A DNA stretch of 28,920 nt from a virus: positions 1 through 28,920 of the IMG/VR virus record IMGVR_UViG_3300012189_000063. The stretch is one strand, 5' to 3'. Both the position numbers and the translations under genes were made by a program. Positions within the stretch are counted from its first letter, which is position 1. Each line of letters opens with the position of its first letter. The notes beneath the pieces are model-generated. The model saw nothing but the letters and a program-made list of their open reading frames with translations, was not told the origin of the DNA and did no database searches. Shown here one piece after another: positions 17,643-25,900 of this stretch.

Positions 17643-18745
17643 GTAAGCCAATCCTCCTCATCGGGGAGCAGCGTGGCGAAGCGGAGGCCCGGATAGACCG
17701 AGCGTTTGTGGGAGCGACTGGAGCTGAGTTGATCCGTATGCTAACCGAAGCCTGTGTGATCCAACTCTCCACTAATGATTCCGCCCACCTTCACAGCTTC
17801 TGGACAACCCGCGATCCCTGGTCCTTGGACAAAATCTGGGAGAACCATCGTGAAACCTTCATCCGCACCAACGTCTTCAACATCTATCCGCCCGGGAACA
17901 AACTCGAATACTTCTGCGGGGGGAAAGCATCCGGCCTTCCCAACTACGCCAAACTACTCAAAGCCGGGTATGTTAGATCTGAATTCGCCCCAGAACTGGA
18001 TCGTCTTGGGGATGAAATCCTTTCTCATGATCCTAATCTCATTGTCTGCTTGGGGAATACTGCTATATGGGCTATGTTGGGGACTACTGGGGTTCGGAAG
18101 CTTCGGGGCACAACCGCTGTTAGCACTCATTGCGTTAGTGGGTATAAGCTTTTGTGCACTTACCATCCTAGCGCTGTTCACCGGCAATGGGAGTTGCGAC
18201 CCACAGTAGTTTCGGATCTCAGCAAAATCAACGATGAAAAGGACACCGCAAATGTCTCACGCCCACCAGTTGAAATCTGGACCGAGCCGACGCTTGAAGA
18301 CATCACTAGCTTCTTCGAAAACCATGTTCGCGGCTGTGAATTGCTTTCTGTCGACATCGAAACGAGCGGCACAAGAATCACTTGCATTGGATTCGCTCCC
18401 AGACCAGACCTTGCACTTGTTATTCCATTCGATGACGAGCGCGCAGAGAGTGGAAGCTATTGGGCTAATGCACAGTCTGAACAACAGTGCTGGAAGCTTA
18501 TACGTTCGGTGCTTGAGAATCCGACGATATGCAAACTCTTCCAAAATGGATTGTACGACATCGCCTTCCTACTGCGGAGCTATCGAATCGGAGTGAGGGG
18601 TGCGGTGCACGATACGATGCTCTTGCATCACGCGTTGCAACCTGAAAGCTTAAAGAGCCTCGGTTTTCTAGGTTCGATCTACACCAACCACGGACCTTGG
18701 AAGAGCGAGCGGAAGCGATCTGATACGGTGAAGAGGGACGCATGA
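17639..18745 (+). CDS. Uracil-DNA glycosylase fused to the first half of a 3'-5' exonuclease
   Basis: A 368-aa protein. Residues 1-200 resemble family-4-type uracil-DNA glycosylases: ILLIGEQRGEAEARIDRAFVG (5-25), VCLGNTAIWAMLG (about 138-150) and LLCTYHPSAVHR (about 172-183). Residues 215-360 are DnaQ-like 3'-5' exonuclease from a family A polymerase: Exo I D240-x-E242 (SVDIET), Exo II QNGLYDIAFLL with N304 and D308, then HDTMLLHHAL and LGFLGSIYTN. The Exo III tyrosine/aspartate is not here; it begins the polymerase gene at 18972. Many phages carry UDG-exo-pol as one chain, so this is a split polymerase. ATG 17639 overlaps the previous stop. Confidence 0.85.
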   Translation: MSKPILLIGEQRGEAEARIDRAFVGATGAELIRMLTEACVIQLSTNDSAHLHSFWTTRDPWSLDKIWENHRETFIRTNVFNIYPPGNKLEYFCGGKASGLPNYAKLLKAGYVRSEFAPELDRLGDEILSHDPNLIVCLGNTAIWAMLGTTGVRKLRGTTAVSTHCVSGYKLLCTYHPSAVHRQWELRPTVVSDLSKINDEKDTANVSRPPVEIWTEPTLEDITSFFENHVRGCELLSVDIETSGTRITCIGFAPRPDLALVIPFDDERAESGSYWANAQSEQQCWKLIRSVLENPTICKLFQNGLYDIAFLLRSYRIGVRGAVHDTMLLHHALQPESLKSLGFLGSIYTNHGPWKSERKRSDTVKRDA

Positions 18746-18972
18746 TAGACCAAATAGAAGCTTATAATAACGAGCGCGATGCTGTCTTGCTCATGGACAA
18801 CCTAGCCGTGTTTATCGACTGGGCCCTATCCAAGAAGCAAACGTTTTCCAACGACCTCGTAGCCGAGATAGCTCGAATGAAGATGATCACGGCCTGTCCT
18901 AAGCTTCCCGAGGAACTGCGTGCTCAAGCTAAACAATGGCTTGAGCAACGTGGGTTTGAGAGTTGGGATTGA
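18742..18972 (+). CDS. 76-aa protein inserted between the two polymerase genes
   Basis: ATG 18742 overlaps the stop of the UDG-exonuclease gene (ATGA), and its stop overlaps the polymerase ATG (TGATG). MIDQIEAYNNERDAVLLMDN, then LVAEIARMKMITACPKLPEE and QAKQWLEQRGFESWD: acidic, helical, unlike any polymerase segment. It splits the exonuclease domain at the linker before Exo III. It could be a bridging subunit, an inhibitor or an inserted gene. No homing-endonuclease or intein motif is present. Confidence 0.65.
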   Translation: MIDQIEAYNNERDAVLLMDNLAVFIDWALSKKQTFSNDLVAEIARMKMITACPKLPEELRAQAKQWLEQRGFESWD

Positions 18973-20525
18973 TGAAGATAATCCACACCAATAAAACAAA
19001 GCCAGAAGACATCAAAAACCAATGGGAGCGAGATCAAATCTACAACGGCCTTGACTGCGCCGTCACCCTCGAGGTCTTTAACACCATTCATCCCCAGCTC
19101 GACGCAACCACCGCCGCAACCTATGCATTCTCCCGCGCTCTGCAAGGCCCGGTTCTCGAAATGCGCTGTCGGGGATCCCTAATCAATGCCAACCGCAAAC
19201 GAGAGGTCATAAATGAATTCCATGATAAAATCGATTATCTCGAACGCAGCCTTTCTCGCATCGTGCTTGACGGTGTTGGCATGCTTTCATTCAGTTGGCG
19301 TAGTTCGAAGCAGGTTATGGAGCTATTTTATAATCATCTTCAAATCCCCATTATCAAGAAACAAGGCCGCCCAACAGCTGATCGCGATGCATTGGAAAAG
19401 GTCCGAGCCTTCACCGTAGCCAAGCCAATTGTGGCGCACCTAATCGCGCTACGAGAGTTGTCCAAGAAAATCGAAGCACTCGAAATGGGAGTAGACAATG
19501 ACGGACGAATGCGAACATCCTACAACATCGCTGGAACAAACACTGGCCGGTTTAGCTCTAGCTTCAGCGAATTTGGCACTGGCGGAAACTTTCAGAACGT
19601 GGAGGAAAGTCTTAGAAGCATATTCATCGCTGATAGAGGGTGCAAGTTCGCCAAGTTCGACGCGAAGAGCGGTGAGAGCTACATCGTCGGAGCAATAGAA
19701 GGGAACCTTTTCAATGACTGGAAATACCTCGACGCTGTCGAATCGGGAGACATTCATACAGCGGTTGCACGGCTTTGCTGGCCTGATCTTGGATGGACTG
19801 GAGACCTCAAGCGAGATAAAGTTATCGCGGAACGGCCATACTACCGTCATTACGATTACCGATTCATGTGTAAGAAGCTCGGACACGGAAGCAACTACGG
19901 AGGCCAACCCCACACCCTCGCCGAGCAAACCAAACTCCCTGAGCGGGTGGTCGCTGGATTCCAGCCAAAGTACTTCACCGCCTTTCCTGCTCACCTTGAG
20001 CGACTCAAATGGACTAATAATCGACTCAGTCGGGTGGGCTGTCTTGAAACTCTTACTGGACGAAAAAGGTGGTTTTTTGGGAGGCGTAGCGATCCGGCGA
20101 CACAGCGGGAGGCTTATGCTTACGATCCCCAGAGCTCCCTCGCCGACATAGTCAACCACGCTATGCTCCGCATTTGGCGAGCCCGAACAGCGAGTGCAGT
20201 GGTTGTTTTCCAAGACCACGATGCGCTTACATACATGTACCCAGAGGAGCGCGAGGACGAGGTCGTTCCTGAACTGCAAAAGGCCTTGGGTGAGGATGTT
20301 ATACTCACCCAAGGTCGAGTAATGCGTATTCCATATGATTGCAAAACGGGATGGAACAAAGGAGAATATTGCTGTGGGGATCGAACCCGACCCGGATGTG
20401 AGCGATGTAACAAACAACAAAACCTCGACGGGCTTAGAGAATGGAAAGGAGGGGATGAACGGACACGCACTCCGCAAGAATCCGAGCTGGATAAACTCCT
20501 TCGTGGACTCAACCGCAAGGCTTGA
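18972..20525 (+). CDS. Family A DNA polymerase (with Exo III, without Exo I/II)
   Basis: A 517-aa replicative polymerase. The N-terminus, RDQIYNGLDCAVTLEV (Y24, D28), is the Exo III motif missing from the upstream gene. Then come NTGRFSSS (189-196), motif A KFDAKSGES (D230, E235), motif B RFMCKKLGHGSNYGG (R297, K301/K302, Y309) and motif C FQDHDALT with H416-D417-A418 in place of the usual HDE. The C-terminus has a cysteine cluster (CCGDRTRPGCERC) that could bind zinc. ATG 18972 follows the 76-aa gene in a TGATG overlap. It must pair with the 17639 product to have proofreading. Confidence 0.92.
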   Translation: MKIIHTNKTKPEDIKNQWERDQIYNGLDCAVTLEVFNTIHPQLDATTAATYAFSRALQGPVLEMRCRGSLINANRKREVINEFHDKIDYLERSLSRIVLDGVGMLSFSWRSSKQVMELFYNHLQIPIIKKQGRPTADRDALEKVRAFTVAKPIVAHLIALRELSKKIEALEMGVDNDGRMRTSYNIAGTNTGRFSSSFSEFGTGGNFQNVEESLRSIFIADRGCKFAKFDAKSGESYIVGAIEGNLFNDWKYLDAVESGDIHTAVARLCWPDLGWTGDLKRDKVIAERPYYRHYDYRFMCKKLGHGSNYGGQPHTLAEQTKLPERVVAGFQPKYFTAFPAHLERLKWTNNRLSRVGCLETLTGRKRWFFGRRSDPATQREAYAYDPQSSLADIVNHAMLRIWRARTASAVVVFQDHDALTYMYPEEREDEVVPELQKALGEDVILTQGRVMRIPYDCKTGWNKGEYCCGDRTRPGCERCNKQQNLDGLREWKGGDERTRTPQESELDKLLRGLNRKA

Positions 20526-21690
20526 GAGCCCGAGAGTGTTCAGGCTCTGGGCAGCGATTAGCGTATTGGGGGCGGCGGTGGAGCAACGGGTTTGGATGAT
20601 TAGCCAATAGAGGAAGGTTTATCCGAATTTGTATTGTGGTTTGGTTGCGCATCCGGGGGTGGGGAAGACGAAGACGATACACACAGCGAGGGATTATTAT
20701 ATGGAATTGGCTGAGCCTAAGTTGGCTCCAACCACCATGACCGCGGCGAGTATGATCAAGGCGTTGAAGGCGAGTGCAAGGACGGTTATGCACATGCCTG
20801 AAGGGACGTTTACTTACAATACAATGTATGTCACCGCAGATGAGCTAACTGCGTTTATGCATAAATACGATGAAGAAGCCGCAGGGGTTATGTCTCACAT
20901 GTACGATGTTAGTGTCTATCGCCGCACTAGGGTCACGGATAACATCGACATCAAGATTGAGCGCCCACAGCTAAACCTCATCATCGGCACCCAGCCATCT
21001 ATGCTGATGAACTACCTCCCAGAACGCGCCTGGGAGCAAGGTTTCTGCTCTCGCACCATATTCGTTTTCTCAGATGAAAGAACCGTTGGCGATGATTTTG
21101 AACAAGTGGATACTGCACTTGATACAGACCTTACTCATGATTTGCTCAGTATCTCTGGGCTTGTGGGAGCGTTCGGGATTACTCCGGAGTATAGAACCGC
21201 GGTTAATAATTGGCGAGCGTTGGGAGAGCCTCCAGTGCCAACCCACCCCAAACTGCTCCACTACTGCACAAGGCGGAGGATGCATCTATACAAGCTCTCC
21301 ATGGTCAGCGCAATCGATCGTTCTGACGTGCTCCTCCTCACCGTCGACGACTTCAACCGTGCATTGACTTGGCTAGTCGAAGCAGAAGCAACCATGCCAG
21401 ACATCTTCAAAGCCGGTGCTGGGAATGCAGATGCTCGAGCGATGGATGAGATCTACCACTTCGCGCTGACCATGGGATCACAACCAATATTCAAAGGTGG
21501 AATTCCCGAGAGGAAGATAATGGATCACGCTAGGCAGTTGGTACCACTACATACTTTAGATCGACTAATGAAGCATATGGAGAACACCGGGTTGCTCGTC
21601 CCCACCACCGCTGCGGATTATAAAACCGGACAACGCAAATGGCGAGCCGCGAATCCGCATATTGAGAAACCCACAGATGGAGAGGTTTAG
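20455..21690 (+). pseudogene. DUF3987-like helicase/primase ATPase interrupted by in-frame TAG
   Basis: One continuous frame from ATG 20455 encodes NPSWINSFVDSTARLESPRV and AAISVLGAAVEQRVWMISQ, then TAG at 20608-20610, then RKVYPNLYCGLVAHPGVGKT (Walker A) and the rest. Later VTADELTAFMHKY (Walker B-like), LNLIIGTQPSML and a winged-helix-like end (LDRLMKHMENTGLLVPT) fit phage DUF3987 ATPases, which often sit beside the polymerase. The sequence on both sides of TAG belongs to the same domain. After the stop no ATG/GTG precedes Walker A (only TTG at 20629), so restart is unlikely. Possible causes: sequencing error, nonsense mutation or readthrough. It overlaps the polymerase end by 71 nt. Confidence 0.75.
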
Positions 21691-21968
21691 GTTCTGCCTT
21701 GTTGTTCTTCAATCCATCCACGATTACGTCGAAGGTCAGCTAGCTCTCGCTGCATAGTGACCACCAAACCTGTCAAGTTATCAATCCGCACATCTTGCAC
21801 TGCAATTTGGGTTATGACAACAGCCAGTTTCTTCACCTCGTCTTCCATCTCCAATAGTTGCTTGGTCAAAGCTTTATTACTCCAATCATTCTTCAACACC
21901 ATCGCGTAGCCAGCTAGAATGAAAAGGGCTGTCTGCACACCAAGACCGATCATAATATCCCAAGACAT
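21687..21968 (-). CDS. 93-aa membrane/coiled-coil protein of the lysis module
   Basis: N-terminal transmembrane helix (MIGLGVQTALFILAGYAMVL, about 6-25) followed by a long coiled coil (LLEMEDEVKKLAVVITQIAV, then RIDNLTGLVVTMQRELADLR). This is the plan of an inner-membrane spanin or of small TM-coiled-coil proteins placed next to endolysins. It is last in the leftward block and its TAA overlaps the end of the convergent helicase gene. No nested outer-membrane spanin with a lipobox was found, so the spanin role is tentative. Confidence 0.65.
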   Translation of the reverse strand: MSWDIMIGLGVQTALFILAGYAMVLKNDWSNKALTKQLLEMEDEVKKLAVVITQIAVQDVRIDNLTGLVVTMQRELADLRRNRGWIEEQQGRT

Positions 21969-21985
21969 GAGACAGCCCTTTCTGG

Positions 21986-22288
21986 TTAGGTAGTGCCAAT
22001 GACAGGTTTGGTCATGGAGAGTATCGACGAGTTGGGATGGTTTGGACTGATATGTTGAAGGAGCTGGATGAACGCTTCCATCATATCACCATTATTCCCT
22101 GCAGCGAGATCGTTCAGAGCCTTCTCCACAAACGGGGCTGCCGCGAGAACCGCGGGTTGGACCACGGCCATGATCGGTGCAGCACCTGGAACGAACATGC
22201 CAACGATCGTTGCAATGGTAGGTTCAACCTTCAATATGCCTTCAACCACCTTCTCAGTTTCCGTCGCAACGCTTTTAACATCAGTCAT
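21986..22288 (-). CDS. 100-aa holin-like hydrophobic protein
   Basis: The ATG at 22288 has GGAGAG 7-8 nt upstream. A charged N-terminus (TDVKSVATETEKVVEGILKV) precedes a hydrophobic stretch (TIATIVGMFVPGAAPIMAVV, then QPAVLAAAPFVEKAL) that could form one or two helices, ending in a polar tail. Position immediately downstream of the endolysin fits a holin, but the hydrophobicity is moderate and no family signature is seen. Confidence 0.5.
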   Translation of the reverse strand: MTDVKSVATETEKVVEGILKVEPTIATIVGMFVPGAAPIMAVVQPAVLAAAPFVEKALNDLAAGNNGDMMEAFIQLLQHISPNHPNSSILSMTKPVIGTT

Positions 22289-22299
22289 TTCCACTCTCC

Positions 22300-22947
22300 T
22301 TATAGAGGTTTGTCAAACCACGATACTTCAGCTTCACGTCGAGCGGTTAGCCCGGCGTTAACTACACCCCCAGCGTGGTTATACTGGAGGATGTCTGCTT
22401 TGACAGTATCCCATTTGGCAGCTTTGACAGCCTCGCCAAGGGAAGCGTGTTCCCATCCAGAACCTGCGTTGTAGGTCAGGTCGGTTAGGGCTTGTTGAAT
22501 ACCAATCGGGCTACCCGCTGGGATCACCTGCTCAGCTAGTTTCCAGGCCTTGTCTATCTCCACTGTTAGCCTCGCCTCGGCTTCGGCTTCGGTGATGACC
22601 TCAGCGCTGGATGCGGCTTTGGTGCCATAGCCGATGGAGTATTGTTTATAATCCCAATAAGCTTTGGCTTGAAACCCTTCTTCTTTTTTGATGAAGTTCA
22701 TAAGACCCTGATCAACAACATCAACCGGCTTAGTGCAGACTGGTGCCGGGGAAGGCATTGAAGGTGCGACAGCCTTCCCCGGCTTGGACGCAGTCAGAGG
22801 CGGAGTGGAACCAACTGCCTCCGGAGCCTGCGCCCGAGCGAGTGCGCGATCGGTGACCCCGATCATGCGGATTAGAACGTAGATGAGGGCCAGGGATTGG
22901 ATCGAGAGAGCGCCAATTACCAGGACTAGGACGTATTCATTCATCAT
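22300..22947 (-). CDS. Endolysin: GH24-type lysozyme with N-terminal membrane anchor
   Basis: A 215-aa muramidase-type endolysin that would cut peptidoglycan. The N-terminal helix, VLVLVIGALSIQSLALIYVL (about 6-25), and a 50-residue Pro/Ala linker precede the T4-lysozyme-like domain. E90 (EEGF), D99 (YWDY) and S104 in YSIGYGT occupy the E-D-T triad positions, with Ser for Thr and one residue fewer between D and S. The absence of a cleavable signal suggests a signal-anchor-release or permanently tethered endolysin. The start overlaps the stop of the giant virion protein. A cysteine (C71) in the linker is a possible activity switch. Confidence 0.85.
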   Translation of the reverse strand: MMNEYVLVLVIGALSIQSLALIYVLIRMIGVTDRALARAQAPEAVGSTPPLTASKPGKAVAPSMPSPAPVCTKPVDVVDQGLMNFIKKEEGFQAKAYWDYKQYSIGYGTKAASSAEVITEAEAEARLTVEIDKAWKLAEQVIPAGSPIGIQQALTDLTYNAGSGWEHASLGEAVKAAKWDTVKADILQYNHAGGVVNAGLTARREAEVSWFDKPL

Positions 22948-25900
22948 CGTTCCACTCTCCTCTGAGCTTCGCCATGGGTGATACCGCGAATGACTTCGTT
23001 GAGATTGCGCGGATGCTGTTGGCGGTTGTAGACGTCAAGGCCAAACCGGACCATGTTTCCAATCTCCTTGGGGAACATACCAGTTGCTTCACCAAGGATG
23101 GTGATGACGTCTTGAACAGTCTTGCCTGCGTGTTCGCGGGTCATGGAGCGGGATGGATTGGTGACGTCGCGATAGAGCTTGGCAGCGTCGTGGGCTGCGG
23201 AAGAGAGGAGCCCAACACCAGGATCGTGCGCGGTGACAAGGCCGTGGATGAGGTCACGAGCGTAGAGCACGGAGGAGGCAACTCCACCAGTAGCTGCGCT
23301 GGCAAGGTACGCTGGCCAGGATTCGTTGCGCTGAGTTGCATAGCTGCGAACCGCCTCCTCGATGATCGTTGGCCAGACAACATAGGTCATGAAGTTTGAA
23401 ACGAAGGATGGGAGGTTCCTGGCAGCCTTGGCGAGTTCACCTTCGCGACCGAGTTTATACATGTCGTTGGCTTGATAGGCAAGTTCTAGGCGACGCTGCA
23501 TGGCTGTGCCGAAGAAACCATAGACGGAGGTTAGGAAGCGGTTGAGTTGACCACCGCCAAGGACCGCTGGAGGTTGATTAGTGATCGCGGTGGAGCCATG
23601 GGCTCGACGAACTCCGCGTTCACCTAAGGTCACAGCATCACCGTGGGAGAGCCCTTCGCTGCGCGCTGTGTCGTAGATTGCCAACGCAGTTGGCTTAGCT
23701 GAGACCATATCCGACCACGCAACCCCAGCCGCTCCCCATTGCATCATCTTGGCGCGGAGATTGGAGGTTTGCTCAAACTCATTCTGCTGAGCCCCAAAGG
23801 TATCCTGCCAATGGCGCTCCCGACGTTGAATTTCTTCGAAGTTGGCCATTACGAAATCATGGTCTTGTAGGGCAACTTGGAGAGACTGACCATAAAGCGT
23901 ATGCACAGCGTTGGCATATTGCTTCACATCAACCCCTCCGAACCTCGCACGGAGGAATGGGACAATCCCGGCCTCTTTCATTGACCAAACCCAGGCGGTT
24001 GGGCCGTGCTTGGCGATGGTGCCAATGTTGCCCGCGATGTAGGTGGAGATTATGTTCGCGCGGAATTTCTCAAGGAACGAATTGGCACGGGCCTCGTTGC
24101 GAGAGGCTGAGCCTTCCGCACCTGCGATGCGTTTGAGATAGGGCATGAGACCGTCAGCATATTCCCGACCATAGTATTTGGCAACGTCAGATTGGAATCG
24201 GCGATCGGCGAAGATCTTCTGACTTTCAAGGATCACCTCACGAAAGGCGATGTCGTGTAGCATCTGGCGCATAGAATTGGGAGTCATGTCGTAGCGTAGA
24301 TCCAGCGGATAGATCGCGCCGGTCCGGGATTTGGTGTAGCCATTAGCAGTGGCGGAATGGTAGAAGTCGGTAGAGTTGTAGACATCCTCGCGTTTGCCAA
24401 CGTCTTTTTCATGCCATAGACCTGCATCGTCTTGAGTCCAGAGATTGCGGATCGGGTCTCGCTTGAGTGGGTGATACCAACCCGGGTAGGTGGCCATAGT
24501 CCCATCCGCGAAGGTGACTTCGATTGGCTTGAGGTTGATCTTCTCAAACGGCGCACCAACGATGCGTTCATACATGTTACCGGAGAGCTTGACGTATTTG
24601 GTGAAGATATCGCCGAGCTTCTGGGCCCGATCCCAATCAGCTTTGGTTGAGTTGCGGCCAAGCCATTTCATCGCTGCTTCGGGTTCGATGCCGAATCCAC
24701 CTGCCAGAACACGGAGGTTGGATTCATTCCCAGCGTTGTTGATCATTTGATAGACATGGCCGCGGGTGAACCCAGTCCAGCCACCAGAACCCGAGGAGTT
24801 CGGGTCGAAGGTCAGCGGATCGTTGAATGGAGCGTCGATGAGCTTGCCAGCGTCCTTGGGCCTATCGATTTTGCCAATCAGTTTCGAGGCTTCGCGGAGC
24901 ATAGCGGATTCATGATTGGCTGCTCTAGCAAATGGATAGGAGAACGTCCGGTTGAATATTCCCCAAGGATCATTCCGATCCCAGCGATTGAACATGGTTT
25001 CCTTAGCAGTTAGACCATAGACAACGAGCCGAGGAAACCAAGCGAATGGGCCTGGATCGGCTTTGGATGGGGTTGTACCAAAGGTAGAGAGTTTGTCTCG
25101 CATCTCTTGCTTGATCGTCACCAGATCCCTCGCCTCACCTTCAACATATATCTTCTTCTCATCTCGACCAGCCTTGATTAGCATGTCAACCGCGGATTTG
25201 AAATCCTGGAACTGGGAATTGGTTAGGGTGTCTAGCTTTTGTCTAAACCCAGCGTCTTGGATGAAATCTGCGATTGGCAAATCTCTCTGTCCATTCCATT
25301 CCGCAGTCTTTTCACGTACAAACGCGGCAAGCGTCGACGACGTCTGGCGGCCGATATTCTCTTGCAGATCTGTAAGACCTTGTTTAGTACGATCGAGAGG
25401 ATAACCCACCCGGTTAAGCAGATCATGAACCCAATTAGTGAAAGTGGTTGCGACACTGGCTACCTCTCGTTTGCGGAAGGTCTTGGCGGTGCGGTCAAGG
25501 GCTTTGCGGGAGCGCTCATACTCAAGTGCAAGCTTTGCACCTTCAACAGCATATTGACGGTGCTGCATTAGCCTATAAGCTTTGTCCCACTTGCCCTGAG
25601 CCCCGGCCTCTTCAACCTTCTTGCCGAGTTGAAGAGCGTTTTGAAAGAGCCTGCTGGAGCTTAGCTGACCTACCGGAACATTGCTGATCTTCTCACGAGC
25701 TATGGCTTTGACATTCTCCCGCGTGAGTGGGGTGGTATCGATCCCGGCTTTGAGCGCAAAGGCGAGGGTGTCTTGGTGAACCAGCTTGAGCTGGGTTTCA
25801 CTCAACGCTTGGTCTTTGGCCTCCTCAAGGATATGTGCTTCCCGGTCCCCGAATTCTTGGTTCAGGCGGCGATCGGTTTCAACGTCGATGACTCGATTAA

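Noticed and set aside
18742-18972. Group I intron, intein or homing endonuclease splitting the polymerase
   Set aside because: The 76-aa insert has no LAGLIDADG, HNH or GIY-YIG motif, all junctions are start/stop overlaps, and no intron core or splice-like context is visible.
20370-20420. tRNA T-arm-like sequence (GGGTTCGATCCC) on the minus strand inside the polymerase gene
   Set aside because: No matching D-arm, anticodon arm or acceptor pairing upstream; the plus-strand reading is a conserved-looking Cys cluster of the polymerase C-terminus.
19449-20477. 342-aa minus-strand ORF opposite the polymerase
   Set aside because: Antisense shadow of a clear polymerase domain with no ribosome site or domain of its own.
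20608-20610. Genome-wide reassignment of TAG to glutamine, suggested by the in-frame TAG and a phage tRNA-Gln
   Set aside because: The tRNA anticodon is TTG, not CTA, and TAG ends other good genes (5829, 16353, 21690) where readthrough would give nonsense tails.
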